Positions 10,037 through 20,156 are shown, counted from the stretch's first letter. The stretch: 64,000 nt of DNA from Pictodentalium vernedei (GCA_031216915.1 CM062289.1:20438520-20502519), one strand, 5' to 3'. The notes: generated by a model not told the origin, from the sequence alone. Numbers and translations: made by a program.

Positions 10037-10835
10037 TAGAAGCCATAAAAAGTCTTCCAAAGTGGGGTGCTTAGATTTAAACCAGTGCCTGGGTGGAAGT
10101 CTTCCAAAGTGATGTGTGCCTGAGTGGAAGTCTTCCAAAGTGGGGTGCTTAGATTTAAACCAGTGCCTGGGTGGATCTTCCTAAGTGGGGTGTGCCTGGT
10201 TGCAAGTCTTCCAAAGTGGGGTGCTTAGATTTAAACCAGTGCCTGAGTGGAAGTCTTCCTAAGTGGGGTGTGCCTGGGTGGAAGTCTTCCAAAGTGGGGT
10301 GCTTAGATTTAAACCAGTGCCTGAGTGGAAGTCTTCGTAAGTGGGGTGTGCCTGGGTGGAAATCTTCCAAAGTGGGGTGCTTAGATTTAAACCTGTGCCT
10401 GAGTGGAAGTCTTTGTAAGTGGGGTGTGCCTGGGTGGAAGTCTTCCAAAGTGGGGTGCTTAGATTTAAACCAGTGCCTGGGTGGAAGTCTTCCTAAGTGG
10501 GGTGTGCCTGGGTGGAAGTCTTCCAAAGTGGGGTGCTTAGATTTAAAACAGTGCCTGGGTGGAAGTCTTCCTAAGTGGGGTGTGCCTGGGTGGAAGTCTT
10601 CCAAAGAGGCGTGCTTAGATTTAAACCAGTGCCTGGGTGGAAGTTTTCCTAAGTGGGGTGTGCCTGGGTGGAAGTCTTCCTAAGTGGGGTGTGTCTGGGT
10701 GGAGGTCTTCCTAAGTGGGGTGTGTCTGGGTGGAGGTCTTCCTAAGTGGGGGTGTGTCTGGGTGGAGGTCTTCCTAAGTGGGGTGTGTCTGGGAGGAGGT
10801 CTTCCAAAGTGGGGTGCTTAGATTTAAACTATCTG
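10037..10835. repeat. 78-bp higher-order tandem array
   Basis: GGGGTGCTTAGATTTAAACC recurs at about 10142, 10218, 10296 and 10374, a period of 78 bp. Each 78-bp unit is two related subunits: one of 47 bp containing GCTTAGATTTAAACC and one of 31 bp lacking it. At 10680-10800 only the 31-32 bp subunit is repeated. Because 78 is a multiple of 3 and the unit lacks stops, both strands are open (10155-10604 minus, 10171-10683 plus); neither frame is a credible gene. Confidence 0.85.
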
Positions 10836-11093
10836 TTAAATGATTGAGTGCTAGAAGCCACTATCAGAGCTCTACTGAAAAGTGCTACATTATCTTGTTA
10901 TTTGTGTTATAGTAAAAAAAAAAGTTCATCTAAAATTGTTTTGTTACAATTTATTTGAGAGTGCCAACTCCAATAAATAGTAATAAAACAATTATTTATG
11001 AATAAAATCTTGCTAAACTAAGGATCCTCTTGCTGGCTGTATTGTATCTTTGAAAAAAAATACTTGTGTTACAAATCACCTTTGAAAAATAAT
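10836..11093. other. No gene recognised
   Basis: AT-rich spacer; TGATTGAGTGCTAGAAGCC at its left edge resembles degraded MITE ends. Confidence 0.4.
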
Positions 11094-11442
11094 TTAACCC
11101 TTTACCCAACGTAACTGCCAAAACCGGCCAGCGCTATTCACAAAAATCGCCATTTAATTTTCATTATTTTTTTTCATTTTTGTCTCAAACACATAGGTTA
11201 TGACCCCTCTTTGGAACGAGCTCGTCAAGCTCATTCCAAAGAGGGGCCATAACCTATGTTTTTGAGACAAAAAATGAAAAAAAAATAGTTATTCAAGAAT
11301 TTTGTCATCTGCTTTTCATGTTAGGTAAAGTCGAGCTCATTCCAAAGAGGGGCCATAACCTATGTTTTTGAGACAAAAAATGAAAAAAAAATAGTTATTC
11401 AAGAATTTTGTCATCTGCTTTTCATGTTAGGTAAAGGGTTAA
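11094..11442. mobile_element. TTAA-type MITE family B with duplicated right arm
   Basis: Complete outer ends (TTAACCCTTTACCCAACG and GGTAAAGGGTTAA). The right arm, about 105 bp from GAGCTCATTCC to TTAGGTAAAG, is present twice in tandem (about 11228-11331 and 11333-11437), so only one arm copy can pair with the left arm. Confidence 0.8.
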
Positions 11443-11537
11443 CACTCTACCTGTTAAACATTACTCTTTTCTTGTATTATGGTACCAATATAGCCATAGA
11501 TGCTGAAAGTGATCTTAAACTAGCGATGGACAGTATA

Positions 11538-11969
11538 CAGTAGAATCCTCTTAATTGAATATCCATTTTGCCAGTGAAAATTATTCAATTAACAGGAATA
11601 TACAATTAACAGGGATTTGGCCAGTTTCCTGTGTTCTGGGGGTAAACTGAGCATTTATTCTATTATATCTTGTTTGACAGAGCTCATAGAGCTCTGACAA
11701 ACAAGATATAATAGAATAAATGCCTGTATTGGATGTAGTGAGGCCAAAAAGGTTTAAATAGGGGGAATTTGGTGCGTGTCACAGTAATTTTTTCGACATA
11801 TTACAAAAATGTATATTACAAAAATGTTGTAGAGTTTATTCTACAACCCATATGCAATTAACAGATCAAATTTGTACTGAAGGTATGGTAAATTGTTTTG
11901 CATTTGAAAATTATATTCAATTAACAGGGATATACAATTAAGAGATATCCAATTAAGTGGGCTCCACTG
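11538..11969. mobile_element. CAGT-end palindromic MITE, family K (pogo/Tigger-like ends)
   Basis: Left end TA|CAGTAGAATCCTCTTAATTG; right end is the inverse of CAGTGGAGCCCACTTAATTG. Each end repeats CAATTAACAGGxATATACAA. The centre is a hairpin, TATTATATCTTGTTTG mirrored around AGAGCTC. A second left end lies at 49164. Confidence 0.65.
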
Positions 11970-13145
11970 GATCTAAAAGCCACACTGATACTGATATCAT
12001 GGGGATACCAAAACAACGAACTGCACCACTTACTGATTTTCTTGTCAGTTTTGTTAACACTTAAGGGCCTAGGCAGTTGTCCTAATTCCCACTAGACTAT
12101 ATATATATACAGCCTGTACCATGTCTAGTTGCTTAGCAGTGATTTCTAGTCAAATATTGGCTTCCTGTTAAGGCAGACAATACTTGACTAGAAGTCACTT
12201 CACAGGTTGTTTGTCTGTTGTCAGCAGGACCTCCTAATGATGGCATGTTAAGGGCACTGAGATTGCAAATGCCTGAAATAGGTTTTTAAAGGTTAAGGTG
12301 TGTTTGGAACAGGTCACAAAATTACTGTTGATATGATTTGTGCAGGCAAAAGAATGCAAATGAGAGCTTATTGGCAGTGGCATTAATTTTGTGTTGCTGT
12401 GGTAGAATGATACTTATTCTGTATTTTCAGTGTGTGAATTCCCCTTTGGTACTGTCAGCAAATCTCAGTCAAGTTGGATATTGAATACCAAACCGATACC
12501 ACAGTTTACACCCCACCCTCTTAAAAATACCGAAAACCTATTCCAAACTCAAAATTCCAGGATTCGGGTGTATCTAGTGAAGACATCCGTCCATCTGTCC
12601 ATCCATACAAACGTTTTGGCTTGTAATTTCAAAGCCATCAGTCAGATTTGTATCTCCTTTGATATGTTGATACACTTCCATGGGGATACGGCTATGCACA
12701 AGAAACAGGTTCTGTGCGATACTTTTCCAGAGTTATGGCCCTTTTTCACTCGTTCAACTTATTTTTCTCGACCTCTGTGTTGTGTTCACTGCATGTTAGA
12801 TTTGAAAACCGCTTATTTGATCAAATCATAATTTTAGGGGTACTTGTGGATGACTAGACAATGCTGCCTTTCGATTTTGGTCCCGATAGCCAATTTGATA
12901 TGGCTGCCATGGCATTATGACACCGTTCGGGGCATATGGTGTTATTGTTATGACACCATCGGGACATATGCTATTCTTCGCATTGCTCTTGTTAATTCTA
13001 TCCTTCCATCTATCTACCCATTCAGAGATCTGTTGGTCTGTTTTCTCTTTTTCCAACAGATTTATCTTGTTCATGTTTGTCCATCATTTCATCTATCCAT
13101 CTGTCTGTCTGTTTTTACAGCTCAAGACAGAAAATAAGCAGACTG
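11970..13145. other. No gene; hairpin and CTGTC-rich repeat remnants
   Basis: An inverted repeat at about 12138-12206 (GTGATTTCTAGTCAA mirrored). From about 12540 to 13120 the sequence resembles other bivalve repeats, with CCATCTGTCC/CCATCCATAC tracts. The frames at 12430-12831 and 12826-13288 have no domain and look incidental. Confidence 0.4.
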
Positions 13146-13345
13146 TCATCTGCAAAATGATGTCCCCAGAGGGTGAATTTAGTGATGCTAACCTGCACAG
13201 CAGGGTAGCATCACTAAATGTATCCTCGGTGAACCTGAATGTGAATCCGGGTCTCAAAACTAAACAGAAAGAGGTACCCAGAGGATAAATTGGCCAACTG
13301 TATGGGATAGCATCATCAAATTCACCCTATGGGGACCTTTATACA
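13146..13345. mobile_element. MITE family P
   Basis: Inverted arms: CCCCAGAGGGTGAATTTAGT on the left, AAATTCACCCTATGGGGAC on the right. The left extension GCAGACTGTCATCTGCAAAA matches the inverse of the right end of the copy at 21575-21731. Confidence 0.65.
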
Positions 13346-13482
13346 CACTATACAAGCCTGTTACAGCTCACTATTTATTTGTATGTTCAATTGTCTAAAC
13401 CCATAATATATCTAAACAAAGTTTCAGTGAACCATATTTAATATAAAGGATGAAAAGAGCTTTGCTTTTTGCACATTATAAG

Positions 13483-13622
13483 TTATCTCCGCCAACATTT
13501 ATGGTATATGGAGATTTAATACCTGGATGTTGGCTTTTAAACACTGAGCTACAGGCGAGGTGTTTAAATGAGACATCTGGGTATTAAATCTCCATATATC
13601 ATACATGTTGGCGGAGATAACG
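13483..13622. mobile_element. Palindromic MITE (family G)
   Basis: GTTATCTCCGCCAACAT on the left is mirrored by ATGTTGGCGGAGATAACG on the right, with a second mirrored block GGAGATTTAATACC. About 140 bp. Confidence 0.7.
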
Positions 13623-13804
13623 TTTTTGTCCCATTCGAAACACAATAGAAACATAGTGGAGAAAAATTTGTGGACGCATTCCTCATGCTCCGTAAAAAGT
13701 TAGACCAAATTCGTGAATAACTGTTTTGTTTTTACAAACGCAGAAGACAACAGATAGAGTTACATCCCTTGGGTCATTAAGGAAACGAGTAAACAGTGTT
13801 TTGT

Positions 13805-13890
13805 TTACATATCGTCCCTGAGTTCCAATGTGTTCTATGTGTCTACCGGCACATAGAACACATTGGTACTAAGGGGACGATATTTGCTCT
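13805..13890. repeat. Hairpin family H
   Basis: TTCCAATGTGTTCTATGTG mirrored by CACATAGAACACATTGGTA, with outer ATCGTCCC/GGGACGAT. Two other copies at 27117-27177 and 62818-62880. It lies 22 bp from the DIRS left terminus. Confidence 0.7.
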
Positions 13891-13911
13891 TATTTTATTT
13901 TTCTGAAGTTG

Positions 13912-14174
13912 TTTCTTATCAACCTACTCACAATTGTTTACTACAGGCTTGCACTACAGTGGAAGTCCCTAACTCGGATAAAATACTCTCTATTTTTGTC
14001 TTTCCCAAGCAAGTTGGGAAAGAAAAGTGGTGCAAAAGCACCAATAAAAATAAGCCAAAACTGGGTCGAGTGCAACCGGCGCAGACCCAGTACGGGACGC
14101 TCTCTCCCAAGTACAACTCCACGACTTCCGTTGCCAGTGCGCATATACCGTCTCTAAAGACTCATTCTTTTTAA
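13912..14174 (+). repeat. DIRS left inverted terminal repeat
   Basis: From CACAATTGTTTACTACAGGC inward to GACTCATTCTTTTT this is the near-exact reverse complement of 20157-20406. Only the outermost ~20 bp differ from the right copy. The short frames here are mirrored in the right repeat and are not genes. Confidence 0.9.
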
Positions 14175-14615
14175 AATCCGCTTCGTGTCGAGATGTTTTT
14201 GCACGCTTATCAGTGTTCCACCAGCTCGTTGTTTGATGATTCCTGATTCATTATACCACAGTGTATCCTTTGTATTCTCAGGAACAGTGTTTTATATTCT
14301 CTTTTTTCTATTATATGTCCATAATGTATATTTATTTGCTCTCTCTCGGGTCGCGTGCGATTTTCGCGGGCCACGCGGTTCGGACTTAGATTTTCACAAT
14401 TATTGTTCATGCTTTTTTTGCAAATTTTTCTAATTGTGTTAGAGTTAGGTGTCAGCGGGGTACCACTCCTGCAGTGTTTCTTCTTTCTGTTGAGAGTAGT
14501 CTTCCTGTTGGGTGGTTCCCGGTCGACCGTCTGGGGTCTTTGTTTCTGTCACCTTTCTCTCTTTGGGGGTGTTCTGTTTTCTGATCTCACCTTCTCTGCT
14601 CCTCTCACCTCTTTC

Positions 14616-16814
14616 ATGCCTAGGACAATTTCTTGTGGGCAGTGTCTGCTGCCTAAGCATGTGGACGATGTACATTCGTCGTGTTCCTCCTGTAATGGGT
14701 GTTCGGCCGAGCGGCCGTGTGGTGTCTGTGGAACATGGTCTTCCACCTTTTGGGCGTCTGTAAATCGTGTCGTTCGTTCTCGTGGCCGTGCCTCCCGCTC
14801 CCGCGGGAAAGGAGAACGTGGTCGTTCGGGGCCTCCCGAGCCGACTTTGTCTGGTGAGAGTTATTCCTCCTCCGTGGGGGATGTGCAGTCTTTTCCTGTG
14901 GTGGATACTGCGGGAGCCGTTGAGTGTTCTGGTGTAGAGATGCCTGGTTCCGGGACTACGGTCCCCCTCCAGCCGACATCTGAGGCTGTCACTAGGGTTG
15001 TGACTCCTCCTTCGGAGCCGAGCCGGTGTGCTCTCTCCATTATTTCACCAGCCTCAACGACTCTCGACGTATCTACTACTGCTGCTGGTCCGTCTGCTTC
15101 GGTGTCTGTTTCAGCCGGCCTCGGCTTTTCGCTGCAGGGGACTGCAGAACTGTCCGATACTGTAGACGTGGGATATCGGCCCCAGCCTTCCCTGACTTCA
15201 ACTCTGCGAAGTCGGAAGGGGCTGCCGGCCGAGCCCATCGCTGTGGTCTCGTCGCCGTCGAGTACCACAGTTGTGTCTTTGGATTCGGATGTTCGTAGTG
15301 GAAACACTATGAACTCCGTGGCGTTTCCGTCCACTCACTCTGGTCACACGACCAGTTTTGGGGGACCAACGCCTTTTGTGCAGCCTGGACCTTCTGCCCC
15401 GCAGAGGTTCGCGGTGACTCTCATGAGTTCTCGCAATATTGATCCTCGGGGTGCATCGTACCCCTATACACGTCTGCCTTCAGATGTTTTGGCTGCCGCC
15501 CGTCGTCCCGCGTCGGGTGTTTTGGAGGATCGTGACCCTTCGCTGGTTAAGAGGGTCAGAGGTGAAGCCACTTTGCCGGTTCGCTCCCCTGTCGAACCGG
15601 TCGGTACAGGCAGTGAGCTTAGGGAGGCCCTCTCCTTACTCACTCAGGTTCTCTCAAAGAGCCTTCCTGTTGCTTCCAGCGAGGCTATGGGTGGTTTCCA
15701 GGCGCCTCCTATGGCGCCGCCTCCCGGGATTGGAAACAGGCCGGTTTCCGATTCCTCTGGTGTCCCGACACCATGGGAGGCGTCGGCTGGTTTGCCCACG
15801 ATGGGCTATGTGTCTTCCGACTCTGGGGAGGAGTCCGACATGGTCGAGGGCCAGCAGTCTTCAGACTTGGGGGCGGCTCTTGACTTTGTGTTTGGGTTTC
15901 TGCCTGAGCTCAAACCTGCTAACCAGCCGACAGTGTCAGCCTGGCCGCGATCATCGGTCGCGCGCCAACAGCCTATGGAGCAACCTGCTTCTGGGTGCCT
16001 TCGACCATGCCAGTCGGTACAGGTGGTTGAGGCTTTTTCAGCATTGGATGCCAAGCTGAATTCCAAGGCTTTGAAGACTTTGTTCTTCACCAGGGTTGAC
16101 ACCTTTTTGCCTCCTGTGCGTTATCGTTCCTACGATTCCGCCAGTCCGTCAGTCTGCCAGACTTTGACGGTTCTGGATCAGGACTCCACTTCCCTCGGGC
16201 TTTCCAAGCCCAAGTCTGCCGTCATTCCAATGACGACTCTGGAGTCCACGTTGGGCTTATCTAGAGAGATGCTTGGCATGCTTTCTCTCTCAGATCACGT
16301 TGTCTCAGCTTTGGCTGCTTATCTGCCTCCAGATAAGTTTGACGAGGTACAGGCTCCTTTGCGTGTGCTGTCCAAGGCGCTTATGCACCTTACTCACACG
16401 CATGCCTGTAACACGGCCAATTTGGAATTAGTTCGAAGGGACGCTGTGCTGGACACAGGACGATCCCTTCCCGAGGAGCAGCGTGCTACTCTTCGATCTG
16501 CTTCTTTGGCAGGTCCGCAACTTTTCCATGGTTCCGTGTCGACGGTCCGGGATGACGTCCTACGTCATTCCAAAGATCAGCTGCTGTTTCGTCAGCTTGA
16601 TCAGCCTTCTCGGGGAGGCAAGGGCCATTCCAAGCCTAACAAGTACCCTTCTGCTTCCTCTGTGAAGCAAAAGGCTGGTCCTTCTGCCGCCGCCTCTACT
16701 TCTTACTCACGGGGTAAAGGTAGGGGTCGGCAGAATCGAGGGAAGTCTCAGGATTCTTCATTTAGCAGAGGAGGTGGTTTCTCCTCTCGCGGGCCTCGTC
16801 GGGGCTCGAAATGA
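14616..16814 (+). CDS. DIRS ORF1, Gag-like protein
   Basis: The frame is open from 14355, but I choose ATG 14616 (MPRTISCGQC): the residues before it are very hydrophobic and overlap the leader, whereas the protein after it opens with a cysteine/histidine cluster (C-x2-C, H-x3-C-x2-C, C-x4-C-x2-C) within the first 40 residues, as in other DIRS Gag-like proteins. A basic RSRGRASRSRGKG stretch follows, then a long Ser/Thr/Pro-rich middle. The C-terminal quarter includes a helical domain ending in a Gly/Arg/Ser-rich tail (SRGKGRGRQNRGK) suited to nucleic-acid binding. About 732 residues. The last 41 nt overlap the RT ORF in another frame. Its role is presumed to be packaging of element RNA; divergence makes sub-domain assignment uncertain. 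Confidence 0.75.
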   Translation: MPRTISCGQCLLPKHVDDVHSSCSSCNGCSAERPCGVCGTWSSTFWASVNRVVRSRGRASRSRGKGERGRSGPPEPTLSGESYSSSVGDVQSFPVVDTAGAVECSGVEMPGSGTTVPLQPTSEAVTRVVTPPSEPSRCALSIISPASTTLDVSTTAAGPSASVSVSAGLGFSLQGTAELSDTVDVGYRPQPSLTSTLRSRKGLPAEPIAVVSSPSSTTVVSLDSDVRSGNTMNSVAFPSTHSGHTTSFGGPTPFVQPGPSAPQRFAVTLMSSRNIDPRGASYPYTRLPSDVLAAARRPASGVLEDRDPSLVKRVRGEATLPVRSPVEPVGTGSELREALSLLTQVLSKSLPVASSEAMGGFQAPPMAPPPGIGNRPVSDSSGVPTPWEASAGLPTMGYVSSDSGEESDMVEGQQSSDLGAALDFVFGFLPELKPANQPTVSAWPRSSVARQQPMEQPASGCLRPCQSVQVVEAFSALDAKLNSKALKTLFFTRVDTFLPPVRYRSYDSASPSVCQTLTVLDQDSTSLGLSKPKSAVIPMTTLESTLGLSREMLGMLSLSDHVVSALAAYLPPDKFDEVQAPLRVLSKALMHLTHTHACNTANLELVRRDAVLDTGRSLPEEQRATLRSASLAGPQLFHGSVSTVRDDVLRHSKDQLLFRQLDQPSRGGKGHSKPNKYPSASSVKQKAGPSAAASTSYSRGKGRGRQNRGKSQDSSFSRGGGFSSRGPRRGSK

Positions 16815-18804
16815 AGGTCCTCACCTCGACTCGTCCCAGGTTGGAGGAAGGATAGCAGAGTTTGCAGACCATTGGACCACCATCACATCCGATCCATGGG
16901 TGTTAGATGTTGTTCGGTCCGGGCTGCGCATATCCTTCCGACGGCACCCCACTCTGTCAAGGGTGCCTCTTCCAACCACAGTTCCTTCAGACGTTTTACG
17001 TCGGGAACTTTTGTCCACGGAGATTGCCAATCTCCTGGCAAAGGGGGCGATCGAGGTCGTCAAGAACGTTCAGTCAGTGGGTTTCTATTCCCGCCTGTTC
17101 TTGGTGCCGAAGAAGGACGGCCGACTCCGACCGGTTATCGATCTGAGCATCCTGAACCAGTCTATCATTGCTCCCAAGTTCAGCATGGAGACTTTCAGGT
17201 CGGTCCGCCAGTCAATTCACCAGGGAGATTTCGCAGCCAGCATCGACCTGCGAGACGCTTACTTCCACGTTCCAATGCATCGGGCGTCACGGAAGTATCT
17301 CAGGTTCGCTTTTCTGGGGCGAGTTTACCAGTTCAAGGCCATGCCTTTCGGCCTCAACCTGGCTCCTTGGGCGTTCACCAGACTGATGTCGCATGTGATA
17401 GCGTTCCATCGCACACAGTCCAGGGTGACTACTTCGGCATATCTGGACGATATCCTCCAGAGGCATTCCAATGCTGCCTTACTGGAATCGGATGTCGCCA
17501 CTCTGTTGAGCTTGCTCACGTCGCTAGGATTCAGAGTCAACGAGGAGAAGTCGGACCTGGTCCCTTCTCAGTCGTTTTGTCATCTGGGGATGTCTTTCCA
17601 AACCAAATTCAATTTGGTGGCTGTTCCCCAGGCCAAGGCTGTGATTCTCTCAGCTTTTGCTCTGACTCTGTCCCAGTCCAGGTCTGCGACCGCTCGGAGT
17701 TTTCTCCGTCTGATCGGTCTCTGCGGTTCGGTGACGGATCTCATTCCTCTAGGTCGGCTGCGTGTCAGACCTCTCCAACACTTTCTGCTCAGTCGTTGGA
17801 GACCGAATGTAGATTCTCTGGATCAGGTGCTTCCGTTTCCGGACTCTCTGTATCCTCACCTTCTTCCCTGGACAGATGTTCAGTGGATTACGCAGGGTGT
17901 TCCGCTGGACTTACCCACGTCCGATCGCGTTCTGACGGCAGATGCCAGCGATCTCGGATGGGGTGCGACGTTGGATCCTCTCGGTCTTTCCCTACACGGG
18001 ATGTGGGACCAGGATCAAGCAGCTCTACACATCAACCAGAAGGAGCTTCTTGCTCTTCTTCTGAGTTTCAGGCAGTGGATCCCTCACCTGTCGAATCGCC
18101 AGGTCCTTCTACTATCCGACAATTCGACAGTGGTTGCTTACATTCGGAACCAGGGCGGCACGCACTCGCTTCCGATGTACGAGTTAGCTCGGGATCTTTT
18201 ACTGCTCGCTCAGGAGGTTCACGCCGGGGTGGTTGTTTGTCACATTCCCGGTCGTCTGAACGTCCTAGCCGACTCCCTGTCCCGACAGGGCAGGGTTATT
18301 TCCACCAAGTGGATGCTTCACAGGGCAGTGTTCCAGTCGCTTTGCGATCTCTGGGGACGTCCCCACATCGATCTCTTTGCGACTCGTTGGAACCATCAGG
18401 TGGACACTTTCGTGTCCCCGTGTCCAGATCCTCTGGCTTTTGCCGTGGATGCTCTGTCACTCGATTGGAACGGTCTAGTCGGCTACGCCTTCCCGCCGGT
18501 TCCGATTCTTCCTCAGGTTCTCGCCAAAATTCGAACCTGCAGTTGTCGAATCATTCTGATCGCTCCCCTGTCGCCTCAGCGGGTGTGGATCAATCAGCTC
18601 CGCTCGCTGATGGCGGCGGTTCCGGCACGTCTCCCGCTACGTCGCGACCTTCTTTGTCAAGGTCGCCCGAGGAGGTTTCACGTCGACCCGACTTCATTGT
18701 GCCTTCACGCATATCTTTTGTCAGGTCCTGTCTCCTCCGTAGAGGTTTTTCGAGACGAGCAGTGGAGTGCATTTCTTCTTCAAGGAGGCACTCCACTGGT
18801 TTAG
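16774..18804 (+). CDS. DIRS reverse transcriptase / RNase H / methyltransferase-like polyprotein
   Basis: 676 residues in frame +1 relative to ORF1, starting at the ATG 41 nt before the ORF1 stop. RT motifs in order: VPKKDGRLRPVIDLSILN (about 110-130), SIDLRDAYFHVP with the first catalytic Asp (about 157), MPFGLNLAPWAFTR (about 190) and YLDD (about 223). RNase H follows with Asp in TADASDLGWG (about 388), Glu in NQKELLALL (about 424), Asp in LLSDNSTVVAYI (about 449) and Asp in ADSLSRQG (about 499). The remainder (HIDLFATRWN ... FPPVPILPQVL) matches the N6-adenine methyltransferase-like domain that DIRS elements carry after RNase H. All RT and RNase H acidic residues are present, so the enzyme looks functional. 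It copies the element RNA into DNA that ends as a circle. Confidence 0.9.
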   Translation: MVSPLAGLVGARNEGPHLDSSQVGGRIAEFADHWTTITSDPWVLDVVRSGLRISFRRHPTLSRVPLPTTVPSDVLRRELLSTEIANLLAKGAIEVVKNVQSVGFYSRLFLVPKKDGRLRPVIDLSILNQSIIAPKFSMETFRSVRQSIHQGDFAASIDLRDAYFHVPMHRASRKYLRFAFLGRVYQFKAMPFGLNLAPWAFTRLMSHVIAFHRTQSRVTTSAYLDDILQRHSNAALLESDVATLLSLLTSLGFRVNEEKSDLVPSQSFCHLGMSFQTKFNLVAVPQAKAVILSAFALTLSQSRSATARSFLRLIGLCGSVTDLIPLGRLRVRPLQHFLLSRWRPNVDSLDQVLPFPDSLYPHLLPWTDVQWITQGVPLDLPTSDRVLTADASDLGWGATLDPLGLSLHGMWDQDQAALHINQKELLALLLSFRQWIPHLSNRQVLLLSDNSTVVAYIRNQGGTHSLPMYELARDLLLLAQEVHAGVVVCHIPGRLNVLADSLSRQGRVISTKWMLHRAVFQSLCDLWGRPHIDLFATRWNHQVDTFVSPCPDPLAFAVDALSLDWNGLVGYAFPPVPILPQVLAKIRTCSCRIILIAPLSPQRVWINQLRSLMAAVPARLPLRRDLLCQGRPRRFHVDPTSLCLHAYLLSGPVSSVEVFRDEQWSAFLLQGGTPLV

Positions 18805-19105
18805 CTTATGCAGCTAAATGGAAGGTCTTCTGTCGATGGTGTGCTGATCACTCTGTTGATTATGCCAATCCTTCGATTTCACAGATTGCGGAGTTTCTGG
18901 TATATCTGTTTGATTCTCGGGGTCTCCAGCCTGTTACCATCAAGGGTTACAGGTCTATGCTTTCAGAGACTTTTTCTTATGTGGGGAAGCGTCGTATCGG
19001 CACTAATCCTTACCTCTCCAAGCTTGTTCGGCACTTTTCTTTGAAAAGGCCTCGGACTTTGCAGCTTACTCCACGATGGAATCTTTCGTGGGTGCTGCTT
19101 TGCTT

Positions 19106-19136
<31 letters not shown>

Positions 19137-19772
19137 TTCGAACCTTTATCCCAGGTGGATATGCAATTTCTCACATACAAGACGGCTTTTCTGATGGCAT
19201 TTGCTTCGGCCAGACGGGTTAGTGAGCTTCACGCCCTCTCGGTTGACCCGGCCTTTTTTAGGAGTTCTCCCAACAGTGTTACTTTTACCACTGATAAGAA
19301 TCAGTTACCAGATACTACTCCTCCTCCTATCTGTATCAGGGCTCTTCCCTCTGTTGAGGGTACTCGCCCTTTGCTCTGTCCGGTCCGTGCTATTCGCATT
19401 TATCTTGATCGGACACGCTTCATACGGAAGGGCAGAAAACGTTTTTTTCTGTCTCTCATTCTGGGTCGACAGAAGATCTCTCCTCAATCCATTTCTCGAT
19501 GGATTTGTCTTGCTCTTCGTACGGCTTATATTCGTTTAGCAGCTGGCGATTGTATTACCAATCGTATTTCCTCCCACGAGGTGCGGGCACTGTCTACCTC
19601 TTGGGCTTATTCTAACTCCGTCAAGTTGTCGGATGTTATGCAGGCAGCCTACTGGAGAAATGCTTCTACTTTCTCCACCTTTTATTTACGCCAGTTGCAG
19701 GAGCAGTCGGAGGACCTTTTTGCCTTGGGTCCTCTTTCTTCTGCTCAGGCTGTTGTCTGCCATAGCCATTAG
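16872..19772 (+). CDS. DIRS tyrosine recombinase ORF
   Basis: The frame is open for 966 codons, but the recognisable recombinase is only the last ~350 (from about 18690). An N-terminal SAM-like DNA-binding part (TGLAYAAKWKVFCRWC, VTIKGYRSMLSETFSYVG) is followed by the catalytic part, with Arg in ASARRVSELHALS (about residue 781), H-x-x-R in SSHEVRALS (about 902) and the nucleophilic Tyr in TFSTFYLRQL (about 938). The R-H-R-Y set is complete, so integration of the circular intermediate should be possible. A run of 26 G at 19106-19131 inserts a poly-Gly stretch between the two domains without shifting the frame. The upstream ~1.9 kb overlaps the RT ORF and is Ser/Arg-rich with no domain; the real start is uncertain and may lie near 18600-18700. 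Confidence 0.75.
19106..19131 (+). repeat. Poly-G run (26 G) inside the recombinase ORF
   Basis: Interrupts the linker before APFEPLSQVDMQFLTYK. The frame is kept on both sides. Length is close to the poly-G runs at 2024 and 46144. Confidence 0.85.
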
Positions 19773-19989
19773 GCTTCTTGAAGGTCAGTTTCAGCCTTGT
19801 GCTGTTACTGCCCTTTTTTCTGTCTGTGTGTCACACAGGCTCATATGTCTCTTTTCATTGTCCTTTACCAATGATTGCGACATTATGGTTGATAAGCCTC
19901 GGGACCTCTTCCTTCTGCTTCACGGTTCCAGTGCACTAGGGTTATGTGGGGGTTGGTTATGCGATTCCCTCCAGCCTTTTGTCTATTCA

Positions 19990-20080
19990 GCCTGTAGTAA
20001 ACAATTGTGAGTAGGTTGATAAGAAATCTAAATTTTATAGTAAATTTCCTTTCTTATTATACCTACCACAATTGTTTACA
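19990..20080 (+). repeat. DIRS internal complementary region (circle junction copy)
   Basis: Bases 19990-20026 are the reverse complement of the left terminus (13912-13948), and 20024-20080 are the reverse complement of the right terminus (to 20445). The two halves share AAA at 20024-20026, corresponding to the TTT at each end. In the DIRS replication model this region templates the joining of the two termini into a circle. Confidence 0.9.
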
Positions 20081-20156
20081 TGGAGGCCCTCCCGTCTTCT
20101 TTACGGGTAAAGAATCTTTCCTCCCCGCTGATCACATAACTCTAACGTTTACGGAT

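Noticed and set aside
10155-10683. Long open frames on both strands over the 78-bp array
   Set aside because: They are produced by a stop-free repeat whose period is a multiple of three; no start context, splice signal or domain.
14861-15334. Minus-strand frame of 157 codons inside the DIRS Gag region
   Set aside because: It is the antisense shadow of a GC-rich coding region; no domain.
15439-16059. Second plus-strand frame inside DIRS ORF1
   Set aside because: Arg/Leu/Ser-rich shadow of ORF1 with no homology signal.
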